This document shows positions 16,189 through 24,159 of a stretch of 64,000 nucleotides of DNA, piece by piece. The stretch's first letter is position 1; each line of letters begins with the position of its first letter. The notes beneath the pieces are model-generated. The model searched no databases, was not told where the DNA came from, and was given only the letters and a program-made list of their open reading frames with translations. The stretch is from NCBI RefSeq assembly GCF_004342025.1, contig NZ_SLWN01000008.1, positions 62,001-126,000 of the forward strand, given 5' to 3'. This stretch comes from Kribbella steppae (GTDB lineage: Bacteria; Actinomycetota; Actinomycetes; Propionibacteriales; Kribbellaceae). A program made the position numbers and the translations under genes.

Positions 16189-17096
16189 CGGTAGCCGCTC
16201 GTGTCGGCCGGCTTGCCGGGGTCCTGGACCTCGACCATGTAGCGCCACGCGTCTGGCCGGCTGCCGTCCAGGTCGGTGAAGTCGTAGAGGTGCGCGAGTT
16301 CGCCGCTCGAGGTGGATTTGCCGTTCCAGCGCCGTACGTCGGGGTCCGCGGCCAGGGCTGCCACCGCGCGGCCGACGTACGACGGACTCTCGGAGATCGC
16401 GAAGTGCGGGATCCGCTCGGTCGCGTCCTGCCAGTTGGCCTCGGTCACGCCGAATCCGTCGAGCATCGACTCGGACCGCAGCCAACCGGGCGTGAGCAGT
16501 ACGGCGGTCGCGTCGTACTTGTCGAGTTCGTGCGCGAGCGCGAACGCCATCCGGCTGACCGCGCCCTTGGCGAGGTCGTAGAAGAACGAGACGCGGTAGT
16601 TGTCCGCGTTGTACTCGTTCGTGCCGTCGGTCATCTCGATGACGAGGCCGCCGGGTGACTTGATCAGCAGCGGCAACGCGAAGTGGCTGGTGATCACGTG
16701 GGTGTCGATGCCGAGGCGGAGCAGTCGCAGACCGTTGTCGAGGTCGCTCTCCCAGACGGTCTTGTCCCACTCGGGTTCGCCGAACTGACCCCAGATGTCG
16801 TTCACCAGGATGTGCAGCGCGCCCTGCTCCCGCTCGATCCGGTCGATCAGAGTGCGGACCTGCTCGGCATCCAGATGGTCCACCGGTACGGCGATGCCGT
16901 GACCGCCGGCCTGGTCGACCAGTGCCGCGGTCTCCTCGATCGTCTCCGGCCGGTTCATCTCCGACCGTCGCGCCTGCGTGCTGCGCCCGGTCACGTAAAC
17001 GGTCGCACCGGCGGCGCCGAGCTGGACCGCGATTCCCCGCCCGGCGGCCCGGGTCGCCCCCGTCACCAACGCCACCTTCCCCGCCAACGGCTTCAT
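16185..17096 (-). CDS. SDR-family oxidoreductase
   Basis: A 303-residue short-chain dehydrogenase. The cofactor loop is TGATRAAGRGIA (about 13-24), the catalytic pair sits in FFYDLAKGA (Y-x-x-x-K), and VILVND-type NNAG equivalent reads ILVNDIWG. The basic TGRST segment suggests NADPH. ATG 17096 opens 10 nt after a good GGAA-rich stretch. It is divergent from a TetR gene with two palindromic operators between them, so it is the likely repressed target. Confidence 0.92.
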   Translation of the reverse strand: MKPLAGKVALVTGATRAAGRGIAVQLGAAGATVYVTGRSTQARRSEMNRPETIEETAALVDQAGGHGIAVPVDHLDAEQVRTLIDRIEREQGALHILVNDIWGQFGEPEWDKTVWESDLDNGLRLLRLGIDTHVITSHFALPLLIKSPGGLVIEMTDGTNEYNADNYRVSFFYDLAKGAVSRMAFALAHELDKYDATAVLLTPGWLRSESMLDGFGVTEANWQDATERIPHFAISESPSYVGRAVAALAADPDVRRWNGKSTSSGELAHLYDFTDLDGSRPDAWRYMVEVQDPGKPADTSGYR

Positions 17097-17110
17097 GCTG
17101 AGTTCCTTTC

Positions 17111-17123
17111 CATACGTTGTATG
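17111..17123. promoter_or_regulatory. Operator palindrome CATACGTTGTATG
   Basis: A 13-bp palindrome between the SDR and TetR genes, 15 bp before the SDR start. A second copy lies 22 bp away, two helical turns, so two repressor dimers could bind one face of the DNA. Confidence 0.8.
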
Positions 17124-17132
17124 GTTATGTAC

Positions 17133-17145
17133 CATACGTCGTATG
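17133..17145. promoter_or_regulatory. Operator palindrome CATACGTCGTATG, includes the TetR start codon
   Basis: The last three bases of this palindrome are the ATG start codon of the TetR gene (17143-17145). Repressor binding would sit directly on its own translation start, consistent with a leaderless, tightly autoregulated gene. Confidence 0.8.
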
Positions 17146-17838
17146 ATTAATGCTGGCAAGCGGTCCGGTCGGCCTCGCGCCGGCGAGGAGCGGCTGAGTC
17201 GGGAGGCGATCCTGACGGCGGCGCTGCGGATCGTCGACGACGAGGGCATCGACGCGCTGACCATGCGCCGGCTCGCCTCGACGCTCGGGGTCAACCCGAT
17301 GTCGCTCTACCACCACCTGCCGAACAAGGCCGCCGTACTGGCCGGGCTCGCGGAGCTGGTGTTCGCCGGACTGGAGCAGCCCGATCCGGGCGAGGCGGTG
17401 CCGTGGCAGGAGCAGTTGAAGCACGCCGCGCGGGCCTATCGCAACGCGTTGCGGGCGCATCCGAACCTGGCGCTGCAGGTGCTGTCCGACACGTCGGCGG
17501 TGTCCGAGGTCGTGGTCGTCGTCGTGGAGCCGTTCTACCGCGCACTCGACCGGGCCGGGTTGTCGCCGCGACAGATCTTCGAGTCGGTGAACACGCTGGT
17601 CGACTTCCTTCACGGCTTCGCGCTCGGTGAGACCTCGGTGCGCGCGGAGAGTTTCGACCTGGCTCCCGATCTGATGACCCGGGTGCAGGCACTGCCCGAG
17701 GGCAAGGCGCCGACCCTCGCCCGCGTGGTCGGCGAGTTGGGACCGGAGGGTCTCGCCTACGACTTCGACAGCGGGTTCGAGTCCGGGCTGACCGTGCTGA
17801 CGGCCGGTATCGGCGCCTGGGTCCGGCGCGACCGATAG
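17143..17838 (+). CDS. TetR-family transcriptional regulator
   Basis: A 231-residue TetR protein. The helix-turn-helix (REAILTAALRIVDDEGIDAL, TMRRLASTLGVNPMSLYHHL) is canonical and the C-terminal half resembles the TetR_C_1 ligand domain of drug-responsive repressors. ATG 17143 lies inside the second CATACGTYGTATG palindrome. It probably represses itself and the divergent SDR gene. The last 82 bp overlap the convergent EamA gene. Confidence 0.93.
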   Translation: MINAGKRSGRPRAGEERLSREAILTAALRIVDDEGIDALTMRRLASTLGVNPMSLYHHLPNKAAVLAGLAELVFAGLEQPDPGEAVPWQEQLKHAARAYRNALRAHPNLALQVLSDTSAVSEVVVVVVEPFYRALDRAGLSPRQIFESVNTLVDFLHGFALGETSVRAESFDLAPDLMTRVQALPEGKAPTLARVVGELGPEGLAYDFDSGFESGLTVLTAGIGAWVRRDR

Positions 17839-18689
17839 CGCGAGATCGCGACACCGATCAGGCAGAGCACACCACCGAGGTAGGCCAGCGGCGCGGGGCT
17901 CTCGTCGAGGAGAAGCCAGCCGAGAAAGATCGTCAGCGGCGGGACCAGGTACGTCGTGGCGCCCATCCGGCCGGCCGTCGTCCGCGCCAAGGCGTAGGCC
18001 CAGGTCGTGAAGGCGATCGCGGTCGGGAACGCACCGAGGAACACGATCCACCAGATCGTCGACGGCCGCGCGTCAGCGGACTCCCGGACCAGCGCGGGAG
18101 CGAACTGCAGACAGCTGACCGTGCCGATCACACAGGCCAGCCAGGTGACCTCCAGCGCGGGCAGCCTGGCGAGCAGCGGCTTCTGCGAGACGACCCCGAT
18201 CGCGTACGCCGCTGCGGCGACCAGGCAGAGTACGACGCCCCACGTCTCGGCCCGCCCTTCGGACGACGACAGCCCGATCAGGACGACCCCGCCGAACGCG
18301 GCGATACTGCCGAACACGAGCTGACGCGGGAAGCCCTCGTGCAGAAGCAGCCCTGCCAACACTGCGATCAGCAGAGGGCCGATGTTGACCAGCATCGCGG
18401 TCGTGCCGGCGTCGAGGCGCTGCTCGGCCTCGTTCAACGCGAGGTTGTAGACGCCGAACCACAACAGACCGCAGAGCAGCAGGAACTTCCAGTCACTCTT
18501 CGCCGGCCAACGGCGCGGCCGGGTGAACACGAACACCCCCAGCAGCACGCTGCCGACCAGCAGCCTGCCCAGCGACAGCGCACCGGCCGAGAACTCCTGG
18601 CCGACATGACGGATCGCGACGAAGGCCGAGGCCCACAGCACAACCGTCACAGCCGCCGCGCCCGCTGCCAGCACGCCCTGTTTCCTCAT
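17757..18689 (-). CDS. EamA-family (DMT) transporter
   Basis: A 310-residue protein with ten hydrophobic helices in two EamA repeats (about 8-140 and 150-290). SAFVAIRHVGQEFSAGALSLGR in segments matches the first repeat, and the second ends PLTIFLGWLLLDESPAPLAYLGG. Such proteins export metabolites or amino acids; the substrate is unknown. The C-terminal 27 codons overlap the convergent TetR gene by 82 bp, an unusually long overlap. Confidence 0.9.
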   Translation of the reverse strand: MRKQGVLAAGAAAVTVVLWASAFVAIRHVGQEFSAGALSLGRLLVGSVLLGVFVFTRPRRWPAKSDWKFLLLCGLLWFGVYNLALNEAEQRLDAGTTAMLVNIGPLLIAVLAGLLLHEGFPRQLVFGSIAAFGGVVLIGLSSSEGRAETWGVVLCLVAAAAYAIGVVSQKPLLARLPALEVTWLACVIGTVSCLQFAPALVRESADARPSTIWWIVFLGAFPTAIAFTTWAYALARTTAGRMGATTYLVPPLTIFLGWLLLDESPAPLAYLGGVLCLIGVAISRYRSRRTQAPIPAVSTVSPDSNPLSKS

Positions 18690-18699
18690 GCCCGTGAGG

Positions 18700-19848
18700 C
18701 TAGGCCTCCGATACTTCGGTGGACACCGAATTCTTCGCCGGCGGCAGCGCGAACGGTACGACGAGTGCCGTCAACAGGACCGGAATCGTCAGGGCGGCGA
18801 CCAGGATCGACATGCTGAACCAGAGCGACCCGAGTGCGAACCCCGCGTAGACCGCGACGGCGAAGACCTCGGCGAAGAAGCCGGACACCGACGTCACGGT
18901 CGCCCGGGCCGGACCGGTGATCGAATCCTGCAGCCGCGCCTCCGCGACGACGATCACCAGCTGCATCACGCCGTACCCGATCGCGATCGGGGCGAAGCCC
19001 CAGGCCGTTCCGCTCAACGCTCCCCAGGCGATCAGGCCCGCCGTCGCTCCGAGACCGACCGCGAATGATGCTGCTGGCAACCTGTACGCCGGTCCGGCCA
19101 GCGCACCGCCGATCGCCTGTGCGGCGACGGTTCCGGCGATCAGCAACGGCACCCAGGTTGTGGACGCGCCGGCATCTCTGGCGAGCAACGGGAAATACTC
19201 GTCGAACGCCAGGAAACCGCCGAGCAAGGCAACCAGCGCCACGGCTCGTCGGACCGGACGGCTGGTCAGGGCTTCGGTCACACCGGCCCGCAGCATCGAC
19301 CAGTACTCCGCAAGCGCGACCCGGGTGGAGGTCGGTTGCGGCTCGTCCTCCTCGGGCTGTGCAGGCTCCACCGGTGGAGCTTCCGGGAGAGTCAGCGCGA
19401 CAGCGGCCTGGACCAAACAGCTGAGGACGCTGACGACACCCGCCAGAATGTAGCCGCCGAGGTCGAACAGCGGCGCGGCCAACGCGGTCGCGGCCAGGTT
19501 GGCGACCAGGCCGGCAGACCTGGCCCGGCCGAGCAGTCCGGCGTACTTGTCGGTGCAGTCGCGCGCGGCCAACTCGTCGTACACGAAGGCCTCGAACGTG
19601 CCGGAGATCAGCGCGGACGACGTACCCCACAGGACGAAGCCGATCGCGAAGCCGGCGAACGACGGCACGGTGATCCAGGCCGCGTACCCGAGCCCGCTGA
19701 GCAGCGCGCCGAGGACCAGCAGCTTGCGCCGCGAGTACGTGTCGGCCCAGGCACCTGACGGCACCTCGAGGACGAACGCGGTCGTCGACCAGATGACGAA
19801 CAGGATCGAGATCTGGGCGGGCGACAACCCGTGGTCGGTGAACAGCAA
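18700..19848 (-). CDS. MFS transporter with uncertain or damaged N-terminus
   Basis: The open frame encodes eleven or so hydrophobic helices of a major facilitator (loop 2-3 SGAWADTYSRRKLL). The first usable start is TTG 19848, giving 382 residues, but it begins inside helix 1. In-frame sense upstream, SLSSRIVAYEALQDFIPLYP, clearly belongs to the protein and reaches back to a TGA at 19941-19939. Beyond the TGA, the same frame continues to an ATG at 19965. So either a rare CTG start (19926 or 19917) is used, or the gene has a nonsense mutation. The transported substrate is unknown. Confidence 0.75.
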   Translation of the reverse strand: MLFTDHGLSPAQISILFVIWSTTAFVLEVPSGAWADTYSRRKLLVLGALLSGLGYAAWITVPSFAGFAIGFVLWGTSSALISGTFEAFVYDELAARDCTDKYAGLLGRARSAGLVANLAATALAAPLFDLGGYILAGVVSVLSCLVQAAVALTLPEAPPVEPAQPEEDEPQPTSTRVALAEYWSMLRAGVTEALTSRPVRRAVALVALLGGFLAFDEYFPLLARDAGASTTWVPLLIAGTVAAQAIGGALAGPAYRLPAASFAVGLGATAGLIAWGALSGTAWGFAPIAIGYGVMQLVIVVAEARLQDSITGPARATVTSVSGFFAEVFAVAVYAGFALGSLWFSMSILVAALTIPVLLTALVVPFALPPAKNSVSTEVSEA

Positions 19849-19987
19849 CTGGTACAGCGGATACAGCGGGATGAAGTCCTGCAGCGCCTCGTACGCGACG
19901 ATGCGGCTGGACAGGCTCTTCGGCAGGCGGTCAGGGCGTCAAAGGTGCGGGCTCGTGTACCTCATGTCTTGAAAGATACCGGGGAAA

Positions 19988-20566
19988 TCAGTGCCCGAGC
20001 AGCTCTTTTGTTCCAGCTGTGGACAAGTGCAGGACCTGATACCGCGTGCCCGGCACCGCACCCGGCTCCGGCGACGACCACAAGGTGAAGTGCACAATCT
20101 CCCAGCGCGTGGGATCCACAGCGATCGCGGAGCTGTGGACATCCGCGCCGGCCGCGGTCTTCCGCAAGGTCTCGACCGCCTCGGCGACCGGATCGGCCGG
20201 ATCCACATCGGATGACAGCTGCCAGGTCTGCTTGGTCGCGCTCAGCGCCGGCTGGTCGACGTCCAGACCGGCCAGCGCCTCCACCCCGGTCCAGTGCCGG
20301 ACCGGCGGACGGCCGAACGACGTACAGATCGCGGTGAAGAACCCGCCGCCCCACAGGAAGCGGCCCATCCCCGCCGAGTCGTTCCACAGGTAGAAGGGCG
20401 CGTACTGATTGACCATCGCGCCGTTGGCCCGGTCCTGGATCAGGTACGCCTTGATCCCCAGCCCGTCGAAGTCGTCCAGCCGGTGCCCGGTGGTCTCCAC
20501 CCGCCGCCGGATGATCCCCATGTCGTAGTCCGTCGGCAACGTGATCTCGTACTGCATCGCGTCCAC
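19988..20566 (-). CDS. DUF4865 family protein
   Basis: A 192-residue protein matching DUF4865 (N-terminal MQYEITLPTDYDMGIIRRRV and the LGIKAYLIQD, QYAPFYLWND, GRFLWGGGFF segments). The function of the family is unknown, although the ferredoxin-like layout resembles small monooxygenase or heme-binding folds. The GTG start at 20566 follows AGGGTG; an ATG at 20557 is the alternative but lacks a binding site. A partly palindromic ACATACTAGTAGGTAC stretch lies upstream (20592-20607) and may be an operator. Confidence 0.82.
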   Translation of the reverse strand: MDAMQYEITLPTDYDMGIIRRRVETTGHRLDDFDGLGIKAYLIQDRANGAMVNQYAPFYLWNDSAGMGRFLWGGGFFTAICTSFGRPPVRHWTGVEALAGLDVDQPALSATKQTWQLSSDVDPADPVAEAVETLRKTAAGADVHSSAIAVDPTRWEIVHFTLWSSPEPGAVPGTRYQVLHLSTAGTKELLGH

Positions 20567-20655
20567 GGCTCACCCTCTCGTCGATTGCCGAACATACTAG
20601 TAGGTACAGACTAAATGAGGAGCGGGCTCGACCGCGATTCGGTCAGAGTAGAGCG

Positions 20656-21531
20656 ATGGGCGATGTGAGCGAGCGAATCTGGTCGAAGTTGCCGGCGGGC
20701 AGCCGGGAGGCGCTGATCGACGGGCTGAGCCCGACCGATCTGCAGTCCGTGCTGCTGGACGTGAGCCGCGGGCGGGCCGCCAAGGTGACGCCGGCGCGGC
20801 TGCTGCAGCGCTGGAAGCAGGACCGGTTCGTGCAGCCGTCGACGACCGATCCGCGGCAGCTCGTGAAGACCCAGCAGCGGCTGTGGGAGCTGCTGCCGGA
20901 GCAGTTCGCGGGGGTGGAGTTGTCGCCGGTGACGCCGCTCGGCACGTGTTCGGCCGTTGCCACGATCAACCAGAACCAGGTGCTCAGCACCACCCGCAGC
21001 ACCGAGGTCGCCAGCGATCCGACGAACGAGCTCGCGATCGAGGCCGCCGTACGACGTCGTGCCGGCCAGCCGAGGGTGGACCTGGCCGCATGCCAGCGGG
21101 TCGTCCGTGCGCAGGCGGTCGACGGTCCGGGGATGTTCGCGCATTTCCAGCTGTTCGTGCTGGTCTCGAGTGCACGGGACACCGGCTCAGGCCGGACCGA
21201 GGCCGAGCTGCTGACCGATCACCTGCGCTACTGGCACGACGTACTGGGTGACGCGGCCGAGCTCACCTTCACCACGTTCACACCGACGGCCGTGCGGGAA
21301 CGGATCGACGACACGGTTCGCCCGGCGCTGAAGGTCGCCTTCACCGAGGACGTCGACCGCACCCAAGGCATGAACTACTACTCAGGTACGGCGCTGGGCA
21401 TCGGCTGTGGTGGGGCAGGGCTGGGCGACGGCGGCTTCACCCAGTGGACCGCGGACCTGCTCGGCGACGCCAAGGAACGCTGCCTGATCTCGTGCATATC
21501 GACCGAACGGCTGACGGCTATCTCAGTTTGA
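20656..21531 (+). CDS. Class II aminoacyl-tRNA-synthetase-like protein of unknown function
   Basis: A 291-residue protein I cannot name. The order of motifs recalls a class II synthetase core of the HisRS type: TTRSTEVASDPTNELAIEAA (about 113-132), MNYYSGTALGIG (compare the YYTG motif of HisRS, about 242-253) and GDGGFTQWTADLL followed by KERCLISCISTERL, reminiscent of motif 3. It has no anticodon-binding domain and lacks a convincing motif 2 loop, so it is unlikely to charge tRNA. It may act in amide or peptide chemistry or as a regulator. The similarity is by eye and moderate only. Confidence 0.6.
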   Translation: MGDVSERIWSKLPAGSREALIDGLSPTDLQSVLLDVSRGRAAKVTPARLLQRWKQDRFVQPSTTDPRQLVKTQQRLWELLPEQFAGVELSPVTPLGTCSAVATINQNQVLSTTRSTEVASDPTNELAIEAAVRRRAGQPRVDLAACQRVVRAQAVDGPGMFAHFQLFVLVSSARDTGSGRTEAELLTDHLRYWHDVLGDAAELTFTTFTPTAVRERIDDTVRPALKVAFTEDVDRTQGMNYYSGTALGIGCGGAGLGDGGFTQWTADLLGDAKERCLISCISTERLTAISV

Positions 21532-21916
21532 TGAGCCCCGCGTCGGTCGGTCGGAATCCACAGGCGTCGAGGTAGAAGGCGGTCAGGTGTGGCTCGAAGT
21601 CGACATGCAACCACTCACACCCGGCCGCCTTCGCCTCGTCCGCCGCGGCCAGCACCAGCCGCTTCCCGATGCCCTGCCGGCCATGGTCCGGATGGACGGC
21701 GGTGTCCAGCACGAACGCATGCGCGCCACCGTCCCAGCAGACCTGCACGAACCCGACCAACTGATCGTTGCTGAAGGCCCCCACCCACGTCAGCGCCCAC
21801 CGCCCCAACCGCTCCCCCCACGCCTGCACCTCGACCTCACCACCGAAGGCCAGCGCGTGCAGCGTCGACAGCTCCCGGTCATCAACCGGGAACCGCACCA
21901 CGAGCTCGACCGGCAT
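21518..21916 (-). CDS. GNAT N-acetyltransferase
   Basis: A 132-residue single-domain GNAT. The acetyl-CoA motif is VLDTAVHPDHGRQGIGKRLV (about residues 69-88), and the C-terminal YLDACGFRP is typical. The substrate is unknown. ATG 21916 overlaps the TGA of the 48-codon gene upstream (TGATG), so translation is coupled. The 3' end overlaps the convergent synthetase-like gene by 14 bp. Confidence 0.9.
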   Translation of the reverse strand: MPVELVVRFPVDDRELSTLHALAFGGEVEVQAWGERLGRWALTWVGAFSNDQLVGFVQVCWDGGAHAFVLDTAVHPDHGRQGIGKRLVLAAADEAKAAGCEWLHVDFEPHLTAFYLDACGFRPTDAGLIKLR

Positions 21917-22062
21917 CACAGCATCACCGCCGCTGCCGCGAGGCGGCCGTTCCAGCCCGCGGCCTCGTCGGAGTCCTGCGGCCAGTCCGACATGCTGAGG
22001 TACCCCTGGACCATCGTCGACGGCATGACCTCGACGAGGCGGCGCTTCACGTGATGCTGCAT
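21916..22062 (-). CDS. Small 48-residue protein coupled to a GNAT gene
   Basis: ATG 22062 opens a 48-codon frame beginning MQHHVKRRLVEVMPSTMVQG, followed by YLSMSDWPQDSDEAAGWNGR and an alanine-rich end. Its TGA shares a base with the ATG of the acetyltransferase (TGATG), a strong sign that it is translated. I recognise no domain; there is no membrane helix or signal peptide. It may be a partner or substrate of the acetyltransferase (inference from coupling only). Confidence 0.6.
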   Translation of the reverse strand: MQHHVKRRLVEVMPSTMVQGYLSMSDWPQDSDEAAGWNGRLAAAAVML

Positions 22063-22103
22063 CCGGTCAGGCTAGGACGCAGTCGCTGTCTAGTCGTCTG
22101 CTT

Positions 22104-23090
22104 TTAGGTCTGCGCAGCCTCAGTGCTGATGAGGATGACCGTGCTGTCAGGGGTGAGGTCGAGGCGGTCCCTGGCCGCGCGGAGGCCGGCGAGGGTGGCG
22201 GCGCCGCTCGGTCCTGACGAGATCCCAAGAGCCCTGAGATCAGCCGTCGCTTGCAGGGCTGCGTCGTCTTCGACTGTCACGGAGTAGTCGAGGCCTGAGC
22301 GCAGTACGGGCCAGGCGAGGGTGGACGCCGTACCGCAGTTCAGGCCGGCCATGACTGTCTTGCCGGTGGGGACTGTGACTAGCTCACCGGCCAGGAGGCT
22401 TGTGGTGACGCAGGAGGCGCTCGCGGGCTCTACGCCGAGTAGAGCGGGTGCGGACGAGCCGCTGCGGTAGTGGGTGACGGCAGCCTGGGCTATCGAGCCC
22501 ACTCCCATCGGTACGACGACCAGGTCAGGCTGTACGTCGATCTCCCGGAACAGCGTGGAGTAGCCGTCGACGATGTGCTGTGGCACCTCCTCGTACCCAG
22601 GCCACGCGGAGTCCTGGATCAGCAACCGGTTGTCCACGGCGTACGACGCGGCCTCGGCGACTGCGGCGTCGTACGAGTCCGGTACGACGGTCACCGTCGC
22701 ACCCTCCGAGCGGATCGCGTCGATCGCCGCGTCGCTCACGACGTCCGGCACGAACACGTGAGACGGCAGACCGAGCATGGCGGCCCGGCGAGCGACGGCC
22801 CGGCCGTGGTTGCCATCGGTGGCGGTGACGAGCTCAACCGGTCCCGGGTGGTCCTGCAGCGTGCGGTGGATGGCCCACCACGCGCCGAGCGCCTTGAAGG
22901 CGGGCAGGCCGAGTCGCTGCGACTCGTCCTTCACCAGGACCCGGCCGACACCCAACTCCGCCGCCAATGACGGGACAGGTGTCAGCGGCGTCGGGCGGTA
23001 GCCGGGCAGGCTCTGGTGGAACGCCAGCACCTCCTCCGGTGCAGGCGTCGTACGCCAGGCCCGTGCGGCCGGGTTGTTATACCAACGCAC
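22104..23090 (-). CDS. PLP-dependent diaminopropionate ammonia-lyase-like enzyme
   Basis: A 328-residue fold-type II PLP enzyme. The Schiff-base lysine lies in LGLPAFKALGAWWA (about residues 60-73) and phosphate-binding glycines in TATDGNHGRAVA; PMGVGSIAQA and SSGPSGAATLAG complete the site. The pattern matches diaminopropionate ammonia-lyase and threonine-deaminase-like proteins, which deaminate amino acids to ketoacids. GTG 23090 is the likely start. It lies 3 bp after the end of the PopR-like gene on the same strand. Confidence 0.88.
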   Translation of the reverse strand: MRWYNNPAARAWRTTPAPEEVLAFHQSLPGYRPTPLTPVPSLAAELGVGRVLVKDESQRLGLPAFKALGAWWAIHRTLQDHPGPVELVTATDGNHGRAVARRAAMLGLPSHVFVPDVVSDAAIDAIRSEGATVTVVPDSYDAAVAEAASYAVDNRLLIQDSAWPGYEEVPQHIVDGYSTLFREIDVQPDLVVVPMGVGSIAQAAVTHYRSGSSAPALLGVEPASASCVTTSLLAGELVTVPTGKTVMAGLNCGTASTLAWPVLRSGLDYSVTVEDDAALQATADLRALGISSGPSGAATLAGLRAARDRLDLTPDSTVILISTEAAQT

Positions 23091-23093
23091 CAG

Positions 23094-23495
23094 CTAGGCG
23101 ACGAGGCAGAAAGCCTGAGCCGAGCCGGAGTACGCGCGCGGGGAGGAGGCGATCCGCTGCGACGCCGACTCCTCGACGCGGATCGCGGCGGTCTGGAGGC
23201 GGATCGGCAGCGTGGACCGGACCGCGGTGGCCAGGTCGAACTGCACCTCGGTCAGCAGGTCGGTCAGCTCGAGGTCCAGCGCGCGGCAGATCGCGGCGAG
23301 GATCTCGGACGACGGTTCCTTGCGGCCGCGCTCGATCTCGGACAGGTAGGGAACCGACACTTGCGCCAGCTCGGCGAGCTCGCGCAGGGTGATCCCCCGC
23401 TCGCGCCGCAGCCGGCGGAAGACGTTCCCGATCACCTGGCGTAGCAACACGTCTGGCCCTCCTCGCCTCCGGATGTCCTGTACCGAGTGTGCCAT
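23094..23495 (-). CDS. XRE-family regulator, ClgR/PopR type
   Basis: A 133-residue protein with a clean Xre helix-turn-helix (RRLRRERGITLRELAELAQV, SVPYLSEIERGRKEPSSEIL; about 28-67), the near-invariant ClgR/PopR core. The C-terminus ends CLVA; hydrophobic-Ala tails on ClgR and PopR act as Clp degradation signals in streptomycetes, so this protein may be turned over by Clp. It is divergent from a ClpP gene and two overlapping TCTGCC/GGCAGA palindromes lie between them, closely matching the TTCTGCC-N3-GGCAGAA site reported for PopR. It is therefore probably the activator of the adjacent clpP. Confidence 0.88.
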   Translation of the reverse strand: MAHSVQDIRRRGGPDVLLRQVIGNVFRRLRRERGITLRELAELAQVSVPYLSEIERGRKEPSSEILAAICRALDLELTDLLTEVQFDLATAVRSTLPIRLQTAAIRVEESASQRIASSPRAYSGSAQAFCLVA

Positions 23496-23504
23496 CCCGC
23501 CGAG

Positions 23505-23536
23505 GTCTGCGGTGGGCAGATCTGCCACGGGCAGAT
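23505..23536. promoter_or_regulatory. Two overlapping PopR-type palindromes
   Basis: Site A, GTCTGCG-GTG-GGCAGAT (23505-23521), and site B, ATCTGCC-ACG-GGCAGAT (23520-23536), share two bases. Site B is a perfect 7-3-7 palindrome; site A has one mismatch. They sit 41-72 bp before the clpP start, right for an activator. Confidence 0.8.
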
Positions 23537-23576
23537 TCCCGGGTGCTCCCGGGCGGTGGCGCGCAGGCTGGATCGT

Positions 23577-24155
23577 ATGAGTGAGTTTCAGCTTCCGAAC
23601 AACCTCGACGGCCACATCTACCAGCGCCTGCTCTGGCAGCGCATCCTCGTCCTCGGCGACGAGATCAAGGACGAGAACGCCAACGCCCTGTGCGCCCAGC
23701 TGATCCTGCTGAACGCCGAGGACCCGAAGGCGGACATCTCGCTCTACATCAACTCCCCCGGCGGCTCGGTGTCGGCCGGGCTGGCGATCTACGACACGAT
23801 GAGCTTCATCAGCAACGACGTGGCGACGTACGCGATGGGCATGGTCGCGTCGATGGGCCAGGTGCTGCTGACCTCTGGCGCACCCGGTAAGCGGTACGCG
23901 CTGCCGCACGCGCGGATCATGATGCACCAGCCGACCGGCGGCATGGGCGGTACGGCGTCCGACATCAAGACGCAGGCGGAGCAGGCGATCAAGGCGCGGG
24001 CGGACCTGGCGCAGTTGATCAGCCAGCGCACCGGTCAGTCGGTGGACCGGATCGAGACCGACTTCGATCGCGACCGCTGGTTCACCGCTGAAGCGGCACT
24101 GGACTACGGCATCGTCGACCGCGTGCTCACCCGTCCCACCCCGGTGGCGGCCTGA
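23577..24155 (+). CDS. clpP: ClpP paralogue, ATP-dependent protease proteolytic subunit
   Basis: A 192-residue ClpP. The catalytic Ser is in YAMGMVASMGQVLL (about residue 92), the His in PHARIMMHQP (about 117) and the Asp lies in the following helical region (ETDFDRDRW). ClpP forms two heptameric rings and degrades proteins with ClpA/C/X. The lone copy with a PopR-like regulator resembles the clpP3/clpP4 locus of streptomycetes, which is induced when the main ClpP1P2 pair fails; here no second clpP follows. ATG 23577 has no clear ribosome binding site. Confidence 0.95.
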   Translation: MSEFQLPNNLDGHIYQRLLWQRILVLGDEIKDENANALCAQLILLNAEDPKADISLYINSPGGSVSAGLAIYDTMSFISNDVATYAMGMVASMGQVLLTSGAPGKRYALPHARIMMHQPTGGMGGTASDIKTQAEQAIKARADLAQLISQRTGQSVDRIETDFDRDRWFTAEAALDYGIVDRVLTRPTPVAA

Positions 24156-24159
24156 CAGG

